This document shows, piece by piece, positions 50,534-60,112 of a DNA stretch of 64,000 nucleotides (positions within the stretch are counted from its first letter, which is position 1; each line of letters starts with the position of its first letter). Both the position numbers and the translations under genes were made by a program. The DNA is from Vibrio qingdaonensis (GTDB taxonomy: Bacteria > Pseudomonadota > Gammaproteobacteria > Enterobacterales > Vibrionaceae), in assembly GCF_026191675.1 (NCBI RefSeq), contig NZ_JAKRRY010000003.1, positions 1 to 64,000 of the forward strand, given 5' to 3'. The notes beneath the pieces are model-generated. The model was not told the DNA's origin. It saw only the letters and a list, made by a program, of their open reading frames with translations, and ran no database searches.

Positions 50534-51757
50534 ATGTTGTCTAATTTAAGTAAAAGTGTACGCCAGTACATGCTAGTCACCTTTAATTACTGGAATTTTA
50601 CCATTACCGATGGTGCGCTACGGATGTTAGTCGTACTGTATTTTCATGACCTAGGTTATAGCACGCTAGCCATTGCTTCTTTGTTCCTTTTTTATGAGTT
50701 TTTTGGCGTGGTGACCAATCTAGTGGGAGGGTGGCTTGGTGCACGGCTTGGTCTCAATCGCACCATGAACATTGGTCTTGGTATGCAGATTATTGCTTTG
50801 TTGATGCTAGCCGTACCAAGTGCCGCCTTAACTATCCCCTGGGTTATGGCTGCGCAAGCATTGTCGGGAATCGCGAAAGATCTCAATAAAATGAGTGCGA
50901 AAAGTGCGATTAAAACGCTGGTTCCGGATGAACAACAAGGTGCGTTGTATAAATGGATTGCGATTCTTACGGGGTCAAAAAATGCATTAAAAGGGGCTGG
51001 GTTCTTTATTGGCGGCGTGTTGTTATCGGTATTGGGGTTCCAGTATGCGGTACTGGCCATGGCTGGCGTGCTGGCGTTGGTCTTCATTGGCAGTGTGACG
51101 CATTTGGAGAATGATCTCGGTAAGGCGAAATCTAAGCCCAAGTTTAAACAGATTTTTTCTAAATCTGAGAGCATTAATATTTTATCAGCGGCTCGGTTGT
51201 TTTTGTTTGGCGCAAGGGACGTTTGGTTTGTGGTTGCGCTACCGATTTATTTAGGTTCAGTGTTTGGCTGGAATCATAGTTGGGTCGGGGGATTTCTTGC
51301 TTTATGGGTAATCGCTTACGGGTTTGTACAAGGGTTTGCTCCTAAGATTACTGGTAAATCTAAAGGACAGGTTCCAGATGGTGCAGCGGCGTTTTGGTGG
51401 GTACTTGCGTTAGCGGTTGTCACCGGGTTAGTCGCTTTGGGCGTGCAAAATGAATGGCACCCTCAGTTTGTGATTGTCGCGGGATTGCTACTCTTTGGTG
51501 CTGTTTTTGCCGTAAATTCGTCCTTACATAGTTACTTAATTGTGAGCTATGCAAAAGGCGACGGTGTATCGCTGGATGTCGGTTTTTACTACATGGCCAA
51601 TGCGATGGGCAGACTTATTGGTACGATTCTCTCAGGTTGGGTTTATCAAGTATCGGGCTTAGCGGCATGTCTTTGGGTTTCATTCGCTTTTTTACTCGTC
51701 ACCACTGTGATTTCGCTACGCCTGCCGGGGGTAAAAAAGGCGAACCACAGTCATTGA
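50534..51757 (+). CDS. arsJ: Organoarsenical efflux permease ArsJ
   Basis: About 407 residues of the major facilitator superfamily, with 10-12 transmembrane helices. The N-terminus MLSNLSKSVRQYMLVTFNYW with FTITDGALRMLVVLYFHDLGY is typical of ArsJ. The open frame begins at 50498, but ATG 50534 is the family start. ArsJ exports 1-arseno-3-phosphoglycerate made by the neighbouring GAPDH. It is preceded by a terminator hairpin. Confidence 0.9.
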   Translation: MLSNLSKSVRQYMLVTFNYWNFTITDGALRMLVVLYFHDLGYSTLAIASLFLFYEFFGVVTNLVGGWLGARLGLNRTMNIGLGMQIIALLMLAVPSAALTIPWVMAAQALSGIAKDLNKMSAKSAIKTLVPDEQQGALYKWIAILTGSKNALKGAGFFIGGVLLSVLGFQYAVLAMAGVLALVFIGSVTHLENDLGKAKSKPKFKQIFSKSESINILSAARLFLFGARDVWFVVALPIYLGSVFGWNHSWVGGFLALWVIAYGFVQGFAPKITGKSKGQVPDGAAAFWWVLALAVVTGLVALGVQNEWHPQFVIVAGLLLFGAVFAVNSSLHSYLIVSYAKGDGVSLDVGFYYMANAMGRLIGTILSGWVYQVSGLAACLWVSFAFLLVTTVISLRLPGVKKANHSH

Positions 51758-51811
51758 TTTAGCAAGATGGCAGGAGATAGCAATGTGGCATCACTGCTGT
51801 CTCTCATTTCC

Positions 51812-52672
51812 TTATGATTCCACAAAACGATCGCCACTGATTAGGTGTGCTTTACGCTTGTGTTTATTGCTATACATATTTCTATCGGCCTGTTTGAGTG
51901 TTGTACGCAAGTTGTGATGGAAAGAGGAAATACCAACGCTATAAGCTAAATCTTGATATTGGCCAAAGCGCTGTTTAAAGGCGTTTTCTAGCTTGGTTAG
52001 TGCTAATTGCAATAACGCATCATCGCTCGACGAAGTGAGAACGATAAACTCATCCCCTCCATATCGTATGAGCTTATCGGTACTAGCAAATGATTGTCGT
52101 AAGCAGCGGGCAAATTTAGTCAGAACTCGATCCCCCTCACTGTGCCCCATCTCATCATTGACTTGCTTAAAGTTGTCTAAGTCTACGGCGACACATATCC
52201 CTTCTTGCCATTGTATTGAGTTTAAGTAAGCAAGGTTGTGCAATTTTGTCAGAGGGTCGGTATAGGCTTTTTTTTCGAAGAACTTAGCTTCTTGATGTAA
52301 TTCAGTGACGTCGAAGCTAGTGGTGTAGATGTACAATTCATCTTCAATCAGAACTTTAAATTTGAGTACGTTGTAGTACAACGTCTCTGTAGGGGTTTTA
52401 AATGGAATGATTTTAGGGGCGCATTCACCAAACTCTAAATACTCCATACTGGCATCGTGGCACTTTTTAAGCATGTGGGCGACATCATCAGGCACGAGCT
52501 GAGCGAATTCGATCGCATTCATTCCCAGCGGATTGACGTGGGTATACTGACGAAGCCAATGTGAGAACTTATCATTTAGATAAAGGTAGTTGTGTTTGGC
52601 GTCGCGAATGGAAAGAAAGCCGGGGAAGTGCTGGAAGAGCCCGATCGCTTGGTGGTATGTTAAGTCTGTCAC
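51812..52672 (-). CDS. PAS-GGDEF diguanylate cyclase
   Basis: About 286 residues. An N-terminal PAS-like domain (about 10-120) precedes a GGDEF domain with DLDNFKQVNDEMGHSEGD and intact RYGGDEF, so c-di-GMP synthesis is likely. No RxxD inhibitory site is seen five residues before GGDEF. No membrane segment is seen. Start choice: TTG 52678 gives MAVTDLT; GTG 52672 has AGGA eight bases upstream and is preferred. A PilZ protein, a c-di-GMP receptor type, is 3 kb away. Confidence 0.85.
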   Translation of the reverse strand: MTDLTYHQAIGLFQHFPGFLSIRDAKHNYLYLNDKFSHWLRQYTHVNPLGMNAIEFAQLVPDDVAHMLKKCHDASMEYLEFGECAPKIIPFKTPTETLYYNVLKFKVLIEDELYIYTTSFDVTELHQEAKFFEKKAYTDPLTKLHNLAYLNSIQWQEGICVAVDLDNFKQVNDEMGHSEGDRVLTKFARCLRQSFASTDKLIRYGGDEFIVLTSSSDDALLQLALTKLENAFKQRFGQYQDLAYSVGISSFHHNLRTTLKQADRNMYSNKHKRKAHLISGDRFVES

Positions 52673-53023
52673 TGCCAATATCCTACTCAGATAAACTCGT
52701 TACTCAATCTTAAAGCGACGGTTATAGTTATCGTTTTGCAGGGTTTCTAACATGTCAATTGCATAAGAACCGTGATGCACATCACCTTGTTCTTGCTAAT
52801 TTAGTATTTATGTATAAATTCTCACCAGTGAGACAGTTAAAAAGTAAAAATAGAGCTGGTGGTCAGGTCGTGTTGAAACTTTAATCGGCTGTTTTGTTTG
52901 GTGTTATTACGATTTTAGTTCTAGGTGATGCGAGTTCATATGACCTAGATATTAGCAAATAATGGCTATACGGCGGTTTACCGTTTTAGGCTCCAACACT
53001 CATGTTGGTTGTCGTGATGAAAT
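52673..53023. other. Gene-free stretch between the GGDEF gene and the TonB receptor
   Basis: About 350 bases. A 26-codon minus-strand frame (52700-52780, GTG start after AAGGTGAT) has amino-acid-like composition (LETLQNDNYNRRFKIE end), but its spacing is poor and its origin unclear. A small hairpin CCAACA/TGTTGG lies at 52993-53008. Nothing else is seen. Confidence 0.4.
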
Positions 53024-53025
53024 TG

Positions 53026-53049
53026 AAAAAGAGCGCCGAAGCGCTCTTT
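53026..53049 (-). terminator. Terminator after the TonB-dependent receptor
   Basis: On the minus strand GAGCGC / GCGCTC with a TTCG tetraloop and five T. Confidence 0.9.
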
Positions 53050-53068
53050 GGGTTGTCGTTCACAAATA

Positions 53069-55207
53069 CTAGAACGTTGCATTGACGGAAAGTTTGAATT
53101 TTCGCTCATCACCATAATGAACATCGGTAATCACACCGTTTGAAGAGCTTCCACCTGCGCCGGCTAGGTACTCTTTATCGAATAGGTTTTCGATGTTAAA
53201 GCGAAAGTCCCAGCGAATATCGCCGCTCTTAATTTGGTGGGAAGCCCCCGCATCTACGCGAGCATAGCCATCCATTTTCACGGTGTTTTCGTGGTCAGCC
53301 CAACGATCGCCTTGATAAAATAAACCAAGGTTGAAAGCCGTGTTATCCGTCATTGAATAGCGAGTCCACGCAGAGCCAGACCATTCAGGAACATTGACGG
53401 GACGGTTGCCTTGATAATCGTCGTGCTTTGAATATTCGGCGTCAAGGTACATGGCAGACGTCATGACAAACCATTTATCGAAAATTTGACCTTGTGCTGC
53501 GGCTTCAGCACCACGATGGTGCTGAACGCCACCTTGTGTTGTCACTGAGCTGCCATTGATGGTTTCACTGATACTGATATTCTTTTTCTCAATATCGAAC
53601 AAGGCACCAGTGACAAGAAGTCGGTTATCCATGAGCTCCCATTTTGTCCCGACCTCATATTGACGGCTGGTTTCTGGTACTCGTTCAGTAATGGAGTCAT
53701 CGCCGTTAACCACGTTGTTTTGTGGTTCAAAGCTTTCCGAATAGTTCGCGTAAATACTACCATTGTAGGCTGGGTGGAAAATAACCCCCGCTTTAGGAGA
53801 GAAAGATTGGCTGTCGTGTGCGCCTTTTATATCAACGCTACCATCACTGTTTTGCTGATCTTTATAGAAAAGATCATAACGGCCACCCAATAACACTTGC
53901 CACTGATCGTTTAGTGTCACGAGATCTTGCGCGTAGAAACCGTAAAATTGATTGTCAGAGCGGTACGCGGTGGTGTCTTTTCGGTAATCATTGCCCGGAT
54001 CCTTTGGATAGGGTTGGCCAGGAATTACGGGAGTAGCACCTGAACTTTCTTTGTACTGTTCATAGTTATACAATTTTCCGTTCATGCCAAACAAGGTTCT
54101 GTGATTCACACCTAGAGCGTCAAAATCGCCATTGAGGTCTAAGTGAAAAGTCTGAAGCTTCCAGTCATCATGACGGTCGAATGGTTTAATTTCGTAGCTG
54201 CCATCAACGATCGTATTGCTTGTTGGTCTTGGCGATGAGTCTTTTCTGTGTCGTGTTAGCGTCTGGTGATTGTAGCTTGCTTTCGCAGTCCAGCTAGAAT
54301 TGATATAAACCGTTAAATCGGTGCCAATGTTTTCAATGTTATTATCAGTAAAGGCCCAAGGCATATCACGAATAAGGTCACGGCCGCCTATCGTATTACC
54401 GTCAGCGTCTAACCATGCTCCCGAGTCAATATTGGCTTTATCTTGCGTTCTTTCATAATGAACCGAGACTAAGCCCCAGTCCGCTAAGTCTGCCTCAATG
54501 ACACCGTAGCCAAGGAAGCGATCACGTTCTCGGTTATCGCCATTGGAATATTGACGTGATTCAACGGTGTCCTGTTTGACTAATACCGTACGGCCACGGA
54601 TCGTCCCTGACTCATTGAGTGGGCCCGACGCATCAACGTGGATACGTTTGCTACCTAAGTGGTCAATATCCGTACCGATATTCAACATCGGCTCATAAGT
54701 TGGTTTTTTCGACACCATGTTGATCAAGCCGCCCGGTGTGGTCTGACCGTATAGTAGGCTTGACGGTCCTTTGAGGATCTCGACTCGCTCAAGTGTTTCT
54801 ATTGGGAGCATGTAGTGAGAAAACTGAGCTTGCCCGTTTCTTAAGTAGCTTGAACCGGAATCGAGCTCGAAGCCACGTAAACTGAATACTTCACGGTTCC
54901 ACTTTTTAGTTCCAGCACTGACACTGGCGTCATTTTGGAGTGCTTCACCTAGGGTTGTGGCGAGTTGTTCATCCAAAACGATTTCCGGGATGACGGTAAC
55001 GGATTGAGGTGTCTCTAGCATCGTGGCGTCGGTACGCATCGCACCGCTGGCACTGTCTACTTTATAATCATCAAAGCTTTGAGCGTGAATAGTCATCGTT
55101 TCATCTGTGCTCGAGGCGGAATTTGCTGATGGTTCTGCAGCGTAAATTGGGGAAGTACTAAGTGCGAGTACCACTGCACTACAAAGGGTTGTTGGTGCTA
55201 ATTTCAT
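53069..55207 (-). CDS. TonB-dependent siderophore receptor
   Basis: A 712-residue outer-membrane protein. A signal peptide (MKLAPTTLCSAVVLALSTSP, cut near YAA) precedes a plug domain (about 50-190; LETPQSVTVIPEIVLDEQLA, FSLRGFELDSGSS, ILKGPSSLLYGQTTPGGLIN) and a 22-strand barrel ending in the terminal Phe of SVNATF. The plug type is that of hydroxamate receptors such as FhuE or FoxA; the true ligand is unknown. A 19-bp Fur box lies about 92 bases upstream, so it is iron-regulated. No siderophore biosynthesis genes are adjacent. Confidence 0.9.
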   Translation of the reverse strand: MKLAPTTLCSAVVLALSTSPIYAAEPSANSASSTDETMTIHAQSFDDYKVDSASGAMRTDATMLETPQSVTVIPEIVLDEQLATTLGEALQNDASVSAGTKKWNREVFSLRGFELDSGSSYLRNGQAQFSHYMLPIETLERVEILKGPSSLLYGQTTPGGLINMVSKKPTYEPMLNIGTDIDHLGSKRIHVDASGPLNESGTIRGRTVLVKQDTVESRQYSNGDNRERDRFLGYGVIEADLADWGLVSVHYERTQDKANIDSGAWLDADGNTIGGRDLIRDMPWAFTDNNIENIGTDLTVYINSSWTAKASYNHQTLTRHRKDSSPRPTSNTIVDGSYEIKPFDRHDDWKLQTFHLDLNGDFDALGVNHRTLFGMNGKLYNYEQYKESSGATPVIPGQPYPKDPGNDYRKDTTAYRSDNQFYGFYAQDLVTLNDQWQVLLGGRYDLFYKDQQNSDGSVDIKGAHDSQSFSPKAGVIFHPAYNGSIYANYSESFEPQNNVVNGDDSITERVPETSRQYEVGTKWELMDNRLLVTGALFDIEKKNISISETINGSSVTTQGGVQHHRGAEAAAQGQIFDKWFVMTSAMYLDAEYSKHDDYQGNRPVNVPEWSGSAWTRYSMTDNTAFNLGLFYQGDRWADHENTVKMDGYARVDAGASHQIKSGDIRWDFRFNIENLFDKEYLAGAGGSSSNGVITDVHYGDERKFKLSVNATF

Positions 55208-55298
55208 TCTAGGCTTTCCTTGCTTGTCGTAATCAAAGCAATTTTTTAGTTAATTATTTATTTTGTTATGCCACTATTCGTATTGGCGATCGAATACT

Positions 55299-55317
55299 AA
55301 TGATATTTATTATCATT
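55299..55317 (-). promoter_or_regulatory. Fur box upstream of the siderophore receptor
   Basis: AATGATATTTATTATCATT matches the 19-bp Fur consensus GATAATGATAATCATTATC in both palindromic arms (AATGATA / TATCATT). It lies between the receptor and the PilZ gene and may affect both. Confidence 0.8.
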
Positions 55318-55431
55318 TTCAATTATTAATTTTGTAAGCGTTTGTATTTTTTGAGATGAGAGGTAAGTGATTGCAAAGACAAGGTAATTACGATGTAATT
55401 CAATTGTTGCTTTTGTCGGAGGGGACTATTT

Positions 55432-56082
55432 ATGGGGCAGGCGTTAACTAAGCCGCAGGATTATTATCGGTATTTGAAGCCTGGAATGAGGTTGAGCTTG
55501 TCTATCAATGATAGTGATCAAATCAGAGGTATTCCCTCAACGCTCATCGGTTATAAGGTGGAACAGTTTATCCTGCTTGATGTGTCTGGTATTGATGAGC
55601 GTTTGTTGGACAAATTGGTCGATAAAGAATTGGTGGTGCGAGGGTTAACGGACAGCAGCTTTGGCCATGTTATTGCGTTTAAGTCCCAGTGGCAGGCTTT
55701 TTCCGGTGTAATTTGCAAACAGCTGTACTTATCAATCCCGGAGCGAGTGGTGTCCAAACCTATACGTGAACACTCACGCTATAAATTGGATTTGCCATGT
55801 ACTGTCTCGTTTGGTCAGGCTGGTGTTGATGGCAAAGTAATCGACTTTTCGGTGTCGGGGTGTGGCATTTATACTGAACAGTCGCATGATTTTTGCAAAG
55901 GTCTAGAAGTGAAAGTTGAGACGGCATTGAACCGATTTTTGCCAAGTAGTATTACGTTCGAGATAGCCAGTATCAAAAAGCAGGGGCAAGGTTCGTTGAT
56001 TGGTATTCAATTTAATCAACAAATACTCATGTCGAATGCGCTAAAGAATGCTCTCGCTGAAATGTCAATGCAGGTGACCTAG
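55432..56082 (+). CDS. PilZ-domain protein with YcgR-like N-terminus
   Basis: 216 residues. An N-terminal beta domain (about 1-105) precedes a PilZ domain with the c-di-GMP motifs REHSRYKLD (RxxxR) and DFSVSGCG (DxSxxG). It is thus a probable c-di-GMP effector, perhaps for flagella or surface attachment; the target is unknown. GGAGGGG precedes ATG 55432. It is the last accessory gene before ftsB. Confidence 0.85.
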   Translation: MGQALTKPQDYYRYLKPGMRLSLSINDSDQIRGIPSTLIGYKVEQFILLDVSGIDERLLDKLVDKELVVRGLTDSSFGHVIAFKSQWQAFSGVICKQLYLSIPERVVSKPIREHSRYKLDLPCTVSFGQAGVDGKVIDFSVSGCGIYTEQSHDFCKGLEVKVETALNRFLPSSITFEIASIKKQGQGSLIGIQFNQQILMSNALKNALAEMSMQVT

Positions 56083-56200
56083 TTGTGTCAGTATTCACCA
56101 AAATTAACTGGAAGCGGTGAACAAGCTTCGTCTTCGCTTATTTCAAAGTGTAAACTGTGGTATATAAAGGGTTAATTTTTTCGATGGAACGTTCCAGTTT

Positions 56201-56482
56201 ATGCGCATCTTTACTCTTGCTCTGCTCGTGGTTTTTTCGTGGCTACAATACGTATTGTGGTTTGGGAAAAATGGCGTTGTCGATTTTAATCAGGTTGAGA
56301 GTGACATTAAAGTTCAGCAGCAGGTCAACAGCAATTTGCAGGTTCGCAATGATGAGATGTTTGCTGAAATAGACGATCTTCGTCAAGGGCTCGATGCCAT
56401 TGAAGAGCGAGCTCGGCATGAGCTGGGATTGATCCAAGATGGCGAGACCTTCTATCGCATCATAGGTGAGGAAAACCAGTGA
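56201..56482 (+). CDS. ftsB: Cell division protein FtsB
   Basis: 93 residues. An N-terminal transmembrane helix ([20 protein letters not shown]) precedes a coiled coil (about 28-65) and [16 protein letters not shown], the FtsB signature that interacts with FtsL and FtsQ. It overlaps ispD by four bases, the conserved ftsB-ispD-ispF unit. Confidence 0.94.
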   Translation: MRIFTLALLVVFSWLQYVLWFGKNGVVDFNQVESDIKVQQQVNSNLQVRNDEMFAEIDDLRQGLDAIEERARHELGLIQDGETFYRIIGEENQ

Positions 56483-57189
56483 TAGCCACATTCCCCCCAA
56501 TTATTGCTATTGTCCCAGCCGCTGGTGTTGGTAGCAGAATGCAGGCTGATAAGCCTAAACAATATCTCCCAATATTTGGAAAAACGATTTTAGAGCACAC
56601 GGTCACGAAGTTATTGGCGCACCCTCAAGTGAGTAAAGTGATCGTAGCCATCAGTGAAAAGGATCCTTACTACCCAGAACTTGCCATCGCCAGCCATCCG
56701 CAAGTGCAGCGTGTGAGCGGGGGGAAAGAGCGAGCGGATTCTGTCTTATCTGCGGTTAATTGGGTGCAATCAACCGAGCCAGAAGCTTGGTGTTTAGTTC
56801 ATGACGCTGCCAGACCTTGCGTCTCTTTGGATGATATTACTAAACTTATTCAACAGGTCGTCCCAAATACCGTAGGTGGAATCCTAGCCACTCCTGTGAA
56901 AGATACGATGAAAAGAGCCAATGCTGAAAGTACTATCGATCATACGGAGGATCGCAACGGGTTGTGGCATGCGCTCACACCACAGTTGTTTAGTGTGAAA
57001 GTGTTACACTCTGCATTGAGTGACGCACTGCAAAATGGCGCAACAATCACTGATGAAGCCTCTGCTATTGAGCGTTTAGGGCAACACCCTAAGCTGGTGG
57101 AGGGACGCAGCGACAATCTAAAAGTGACTCGCCCTGAAGATTTAGCGTTAGCAGAGTTTTATTTACTAAGAGAGGAAGAACATAGATGA
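56479..57189 (+). CDS. ispD: 2-C-methyl-D-erythritol 4-phosphate cytidylyltransferase
   Basis: 236 residues starting at GTG 56479. It couples CTP to MEP in isoprenoid synthesis. Motifs: [20 protein letters not shown] (nucleotide loop), VHDAARPCV and [12 protein letters not shown]. It overlaps ftsB and ispF. Confidence 0.95.
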   Translation: MIATFPPIIAIVPAAGVGSRMQADKPKQYLPIFGKTILEHTVTKLLAHPQVSKVIVAISEKDPYYPELAIASHPQVQRVSGGKERADSVLSAVNWVQSTEPEAWCLVHDAARPCVSLDDITKLIQQVVPNTVGGILATPVKDTMKRANAESTIDHTEDRNGLWHALTPQLFSVKVLHSALSDALQNGATITDEASAIERLGQHPKLVEGRSDNLKVTRPEDLALAEFYLLREEEHR

Positions 57190-57665
57190 GAATCGGCCAC
57201 GGTTTTGATGTACATAAGTTTGGTGGTGACGGGCCTGTTATTATCGGTGGTGTTTCTATTCCTTACGAGCAAGGGCTTCTTGCTCACTCTGATGGTGATG
57301 TAGCATTACATGCGCTTTGTGATGCGTTACTCGGCGCCATCGCCGCCGGTGATATAGGACGCCACTTTCCTGATACGGATGCAGAATGGAAAGGGGCAGA
57401 CAGTCGAGCATTGTTGCGCGATGTGTATACAAAAGTTCGTGCTAAGGGGTATGAACTTGTCAATGCAGACGTGACCATCATGGCGCAAGCCCCTAAAATG
57501 GCACCTTATATCGACCAAATGTGTCAGGTAATCGCAACCGATCTTGAGACTGATATTGAAAACGTCAATGTAAAAGCAACAACGACGGAGCGACTTGGTT
57601 TTACAGGACGTAAAGAAGGCATCGCCACAGAAGCTGTGGTATTAATCACAAAATCCTTGTCCTAG
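57186..57665 (+). CDS. ispF: 2-C-methyl-D-erythritol 2,4-cyclodiphosphate synthase
   Basis: 159 residues. [13 protein letters not shown] carries the metal-binding Asp and His, followed by [20 protein letters not shown] and [16 protein letters not shown]. It is the next isoprenoid step after ispD and ispE. It overlaps ispD by four bases. Confidence 0.96.
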   Translation: MRIGHGFDVHKFGGDGPVIIGGVSIPYEQGLLAHSDGDVALHALCDALLGAIAAGDIGRHFPDTDAEWKGADSRALLRDVYTKVRAKGYELVNADVTIMAQAPKMAPYIDQMCQVIATDLETDIENVNVKATTTERLGFTGRKEGIATEAVVLITKSLS

Positions 57666-57677
57666 TAGGCATTAGTA

Positions 57678-58709
57678 ATGACAAATATTATCGATGGTTT
57701 GGCGTATCAATACGGCAAACCAAGCAGTACCGCAAAATTTAAAGCACGCAATGAAGATTTTATCGTTAAAGAAGTGCTTGGTTATGAGCTTGCCGGAGAA
57801 GGTGAGCACTTTATGGTGCGCATTCGCAAAAGTGGAGAAAATACCAGTTTTGTTGCTAATGAACTTGCTAAGTTGTTTGGCATTAAGTCTAAAGACATCG
57901 GTTGGGCGGGGCTTAAAGACCGTCATGCCGTCACTGAGCAATGGCTGAGCATTCATTTACCTAAGAAAAATGTGCCAGATTTTAGCGGTTTTTTAGCAAC
58001 CTACCCAAGCATTGAAATTATTGACACAACGTGGCACAACAAAAAATTGCGCCCTGGTGACTTAGTGGGCAATGACTTTGAAATTCGACTGACTGAGGTA
58101 ACCGATCTTGAGTCAGCATTAGCCAGAGCGGAGTCTATTAAGACCTCCGGTGTGCCTAACTACTTTGGGCAGCAACGCTTTGGTCACGAAGGTAACAACG
58201 TCGTAGAAGCAAGGCGCTGGGGACGAGATAATGTGCGTACACGAAATCAAAACAAGCGAAGCTTGTATTTGTCTGCGGCACGCTCTTGGATATTTAACCA
58301 GATTGTTTCTGATCGTATTGAGCAACAATGCTTAGACCGAGCGTTGCTTGGTGATATTGTGACGGTTGAAGATCAGCAAGTGGTTGTTAGCGAAAGTAAC
58401 TATGATGAATTGCTGGCGAGTAAGGCGGCGATTACTGGCGCGTTAGCTGGCGATAACGCGTTACCTACTCAAGATGAGGCCCTCGCGCTTGAGCAGCGTC
58501 ACCTCGATAATGAGCCGGATCTAATGCTGTTGATTAGAGGCAACCGAATGCGCCATGATCGTCGTGATATTAGCTTGGTGCCTCAGCAACTAGACGTCAG
58601 CGTTGATGGCGATGCTTTGCAACTGCGCTTTTTCTTAGATTCAGGCAGCTTTGCAACCTCAATTCTGCGAGAGATCGCAGTGTTAGAAGAAGTAGAAAGA
58701 CAATTTTGA
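57678..58709 (+). CDS. truD: tRNA pseudouridine(13) synthase TruD
   Basis: 343 residues. The catalytic Asp lies in GWAGLKDRHAVTEQ. The TruD insertion and FGQQRFGHEGNN, then AARSWIFNQIVSDRI, are characteristic. It forms pseudouridine 13 in tRNA-Glu. surE follows after five bases. Confidence 0.95.
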   Translation: MTNIIDGLAYQYGKPSSTAKFKARNEDFIVKEVLGYELAGEGEHFMVRIRKSGENTSFVANELAKLFGIKSKDIGWAGLKDRHAVTEQWLSIHLPKKNVPDFSGFLATYPSIEIIDTTWHNKKLRPGDLVGNDFEIRLTEVTDLESALARAESIKTSGVPNYFGQQRFGHEGNNVVEARRWGRDNVRTRNQNKRSLYLSAARSWIFNQIVSDRIEQQCLDRALLGDIVTVEDQQVVVSESNYDELLASKAAITGALAGDNALPTQDEALALEQRHLDNEPDLMLLIRGNRMRHDRRDISLVPQQLDVSVDGDALQLRFFLDSGSFATSILREIAVLEEVERQF

Positions 58710-58714
58710 TTTAA

Positions 58715-59485
58715 ATGAATAAAACTAAAGCAAGCAAACCCAAAATACTGATCAGCAATGATGATGGTGTTCATGCTGAAGGGATACGCACGTTGGCAAA
58801 AGCGCTTCAAGACATAGCCAACGTTGTGATTGTTGCCCCTGATAGAAATCGTTCTGGTGCCTCCAACTCTTTAACTTTGGAGCAGCCGTTGCGAGTTAAT
58901 GAGATTGAACCCAACGTTTTTTCGGTTCAGGGTACACCGACGGATTGTGTGCACTTTGCGCTTAATGAATTGATGTGCGATGAGATGCCAGACTTGGTGT
59001 TGTCGGGTATTAATCACGGCGCCAACCTAGGTGATGATGTACTTTATTCAGGAACGGTTGCGGCGGCAATGGAAGGGCACTTTCTTGGTGTCCAGTCGAT
59101 GGCATTTAGTCTCGTGGGGCGAGATAACTTTGCTGCAGCGGCGCGAGTAGCGAAACAGTTCGTTGAGCGCCATTTAGCTCAATCCGTTCCGACGAATCGT
59201 TTACTCAATATTAATGTTCCCGATAGATCCTTGATTGAATTGGATGAGATGCAAGTGACTCGATTGGGGGCCAGGCATCATGCTGAGAGTATGATCAAGC
59301 AAAAAGATCCAAGAGGTCATGATATTTATTGGCTTGGTCCTCCCGGCAAGGAGCAAGATGCTGGGGAAGGAACGGATTTTTACGCGATCGAGCATGGCAA
59401 GATATCGGTGACCCCTTTGCAGGTTGACTTAACCGCTCATGATTCAATCTGTGCGATGAAAAAATGGATAGCAGGGAGAGATTAA
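58715..59485 (+). CDS. surE: 5'-nucleotidase SurE
   Basis: 256 residues. The metal motif SNDDG lies in [15 protein letters not shown], with [12 protein letters not shown] and [20 protein letters not shown] following. It removes phosphate from nucleoside 5'- and 3'-monophosphates. surE-pcm-nlpD-rpoS is the classic arrangement. Confidence 0.96.
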   Translation: MNKTKASKPKILISNDDGVHAEGIRTLAKALQDIANVVIVAPDRNRSGASNSLTLEQPLRVNEIEPNVFSVQGTPTDCVHFALNELMCDEMPDLVLSGINHGANLGDDVLYSGTVAAAMEGHFLGVQSMAFSLVGRDNFAAAARVAKQFVERHLAQSVPTNRLLNINVPDRSLIELDEMQVTRLGARHHAESMIKQKDPRGHDIYWLGPPGKEQDAGEGTDFYAIEHGKISVTPLQVDLTAHDSICAMKKWIAGRD

Positions 59486-59488
59486 TCA

Positions 59489-60112
59489 ATGAATCCGCAA
59501 GCAGCGAGATTAGTTGAATTCTTACAGGGACACGGTATTAAAGATGAGCGCGTATTGCATGCCATTCTTCAGGTGCCACGCGAACAATTTGTATCCCAAG
59601 CGATGATTCATCAAGCATACGATAATAACGCCCTGCCAATCGGCAGTGGGCAGACGATCTCCCAACCGTATATTGTCGCAAAAATGACCGAGCTGCTGAG
59701 TCTAACGAGAGAGACTAAAGTGCTCGAAATTGGTACTGGTTCAGGTTATCAGACCGCAGTATTAGCACAATTGGTTGAACACGTTTGTTCCGTTGAACGT
59801 ATTAAAGCGTTGCAATGGGAGGCGAAAAGGCGTTTAAAGCGTTTAGATATTTATAACGTCGCCACCAAACACGGTGATGGGTGGCAAGGGTGGCAAGCGA
59901 AAGGGCCTTTCGATGCGATTATCGTGACTGCGGCGGCAGCGTCCGTACCGGATGCCCTATTGTTACAGCTTACAGAGGGCGGACGACTCGTGATCCCGGT
60001 TGGGGAGAATGAGCAACAGCTATTAAAAATCACCCGTAAAGGTGAGAGTTTTATAACGGAAGTGATTGAATTGGTGAGGTTTGTTCCTTTGATTGCAGGT
60101 GAGCTTGCGTAA
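59489..60112 (+). CDS. pcm: Protein-L-isoaspartate O-methyltransferase
   Basis: 207 residues. It repairs isoaspartyl residues with SAM. Motifs: [30 protein letters not shown] (motif I) and [16 protein letters not shown]. It ends one base before the nlpD start. Confidence 0.96.
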   Translation: MNPQAARLVEFLQGHGIKDERVLHAILQVPREQFVSQAMIHQAYDNNALPIGSGQTISQPYIVAKMTELLSLTRETKVLEIGTGSGYQTAVLAQLVEHVCSVERIKALQWEAKRRLKRLDIYNVATKHGDGWQGWQAKGPFDAIIVTAAAASVPDALLLQLTEGGRLVIPVGENEQQLLKITRKGESFITEVIELVRFVPLIAGELA

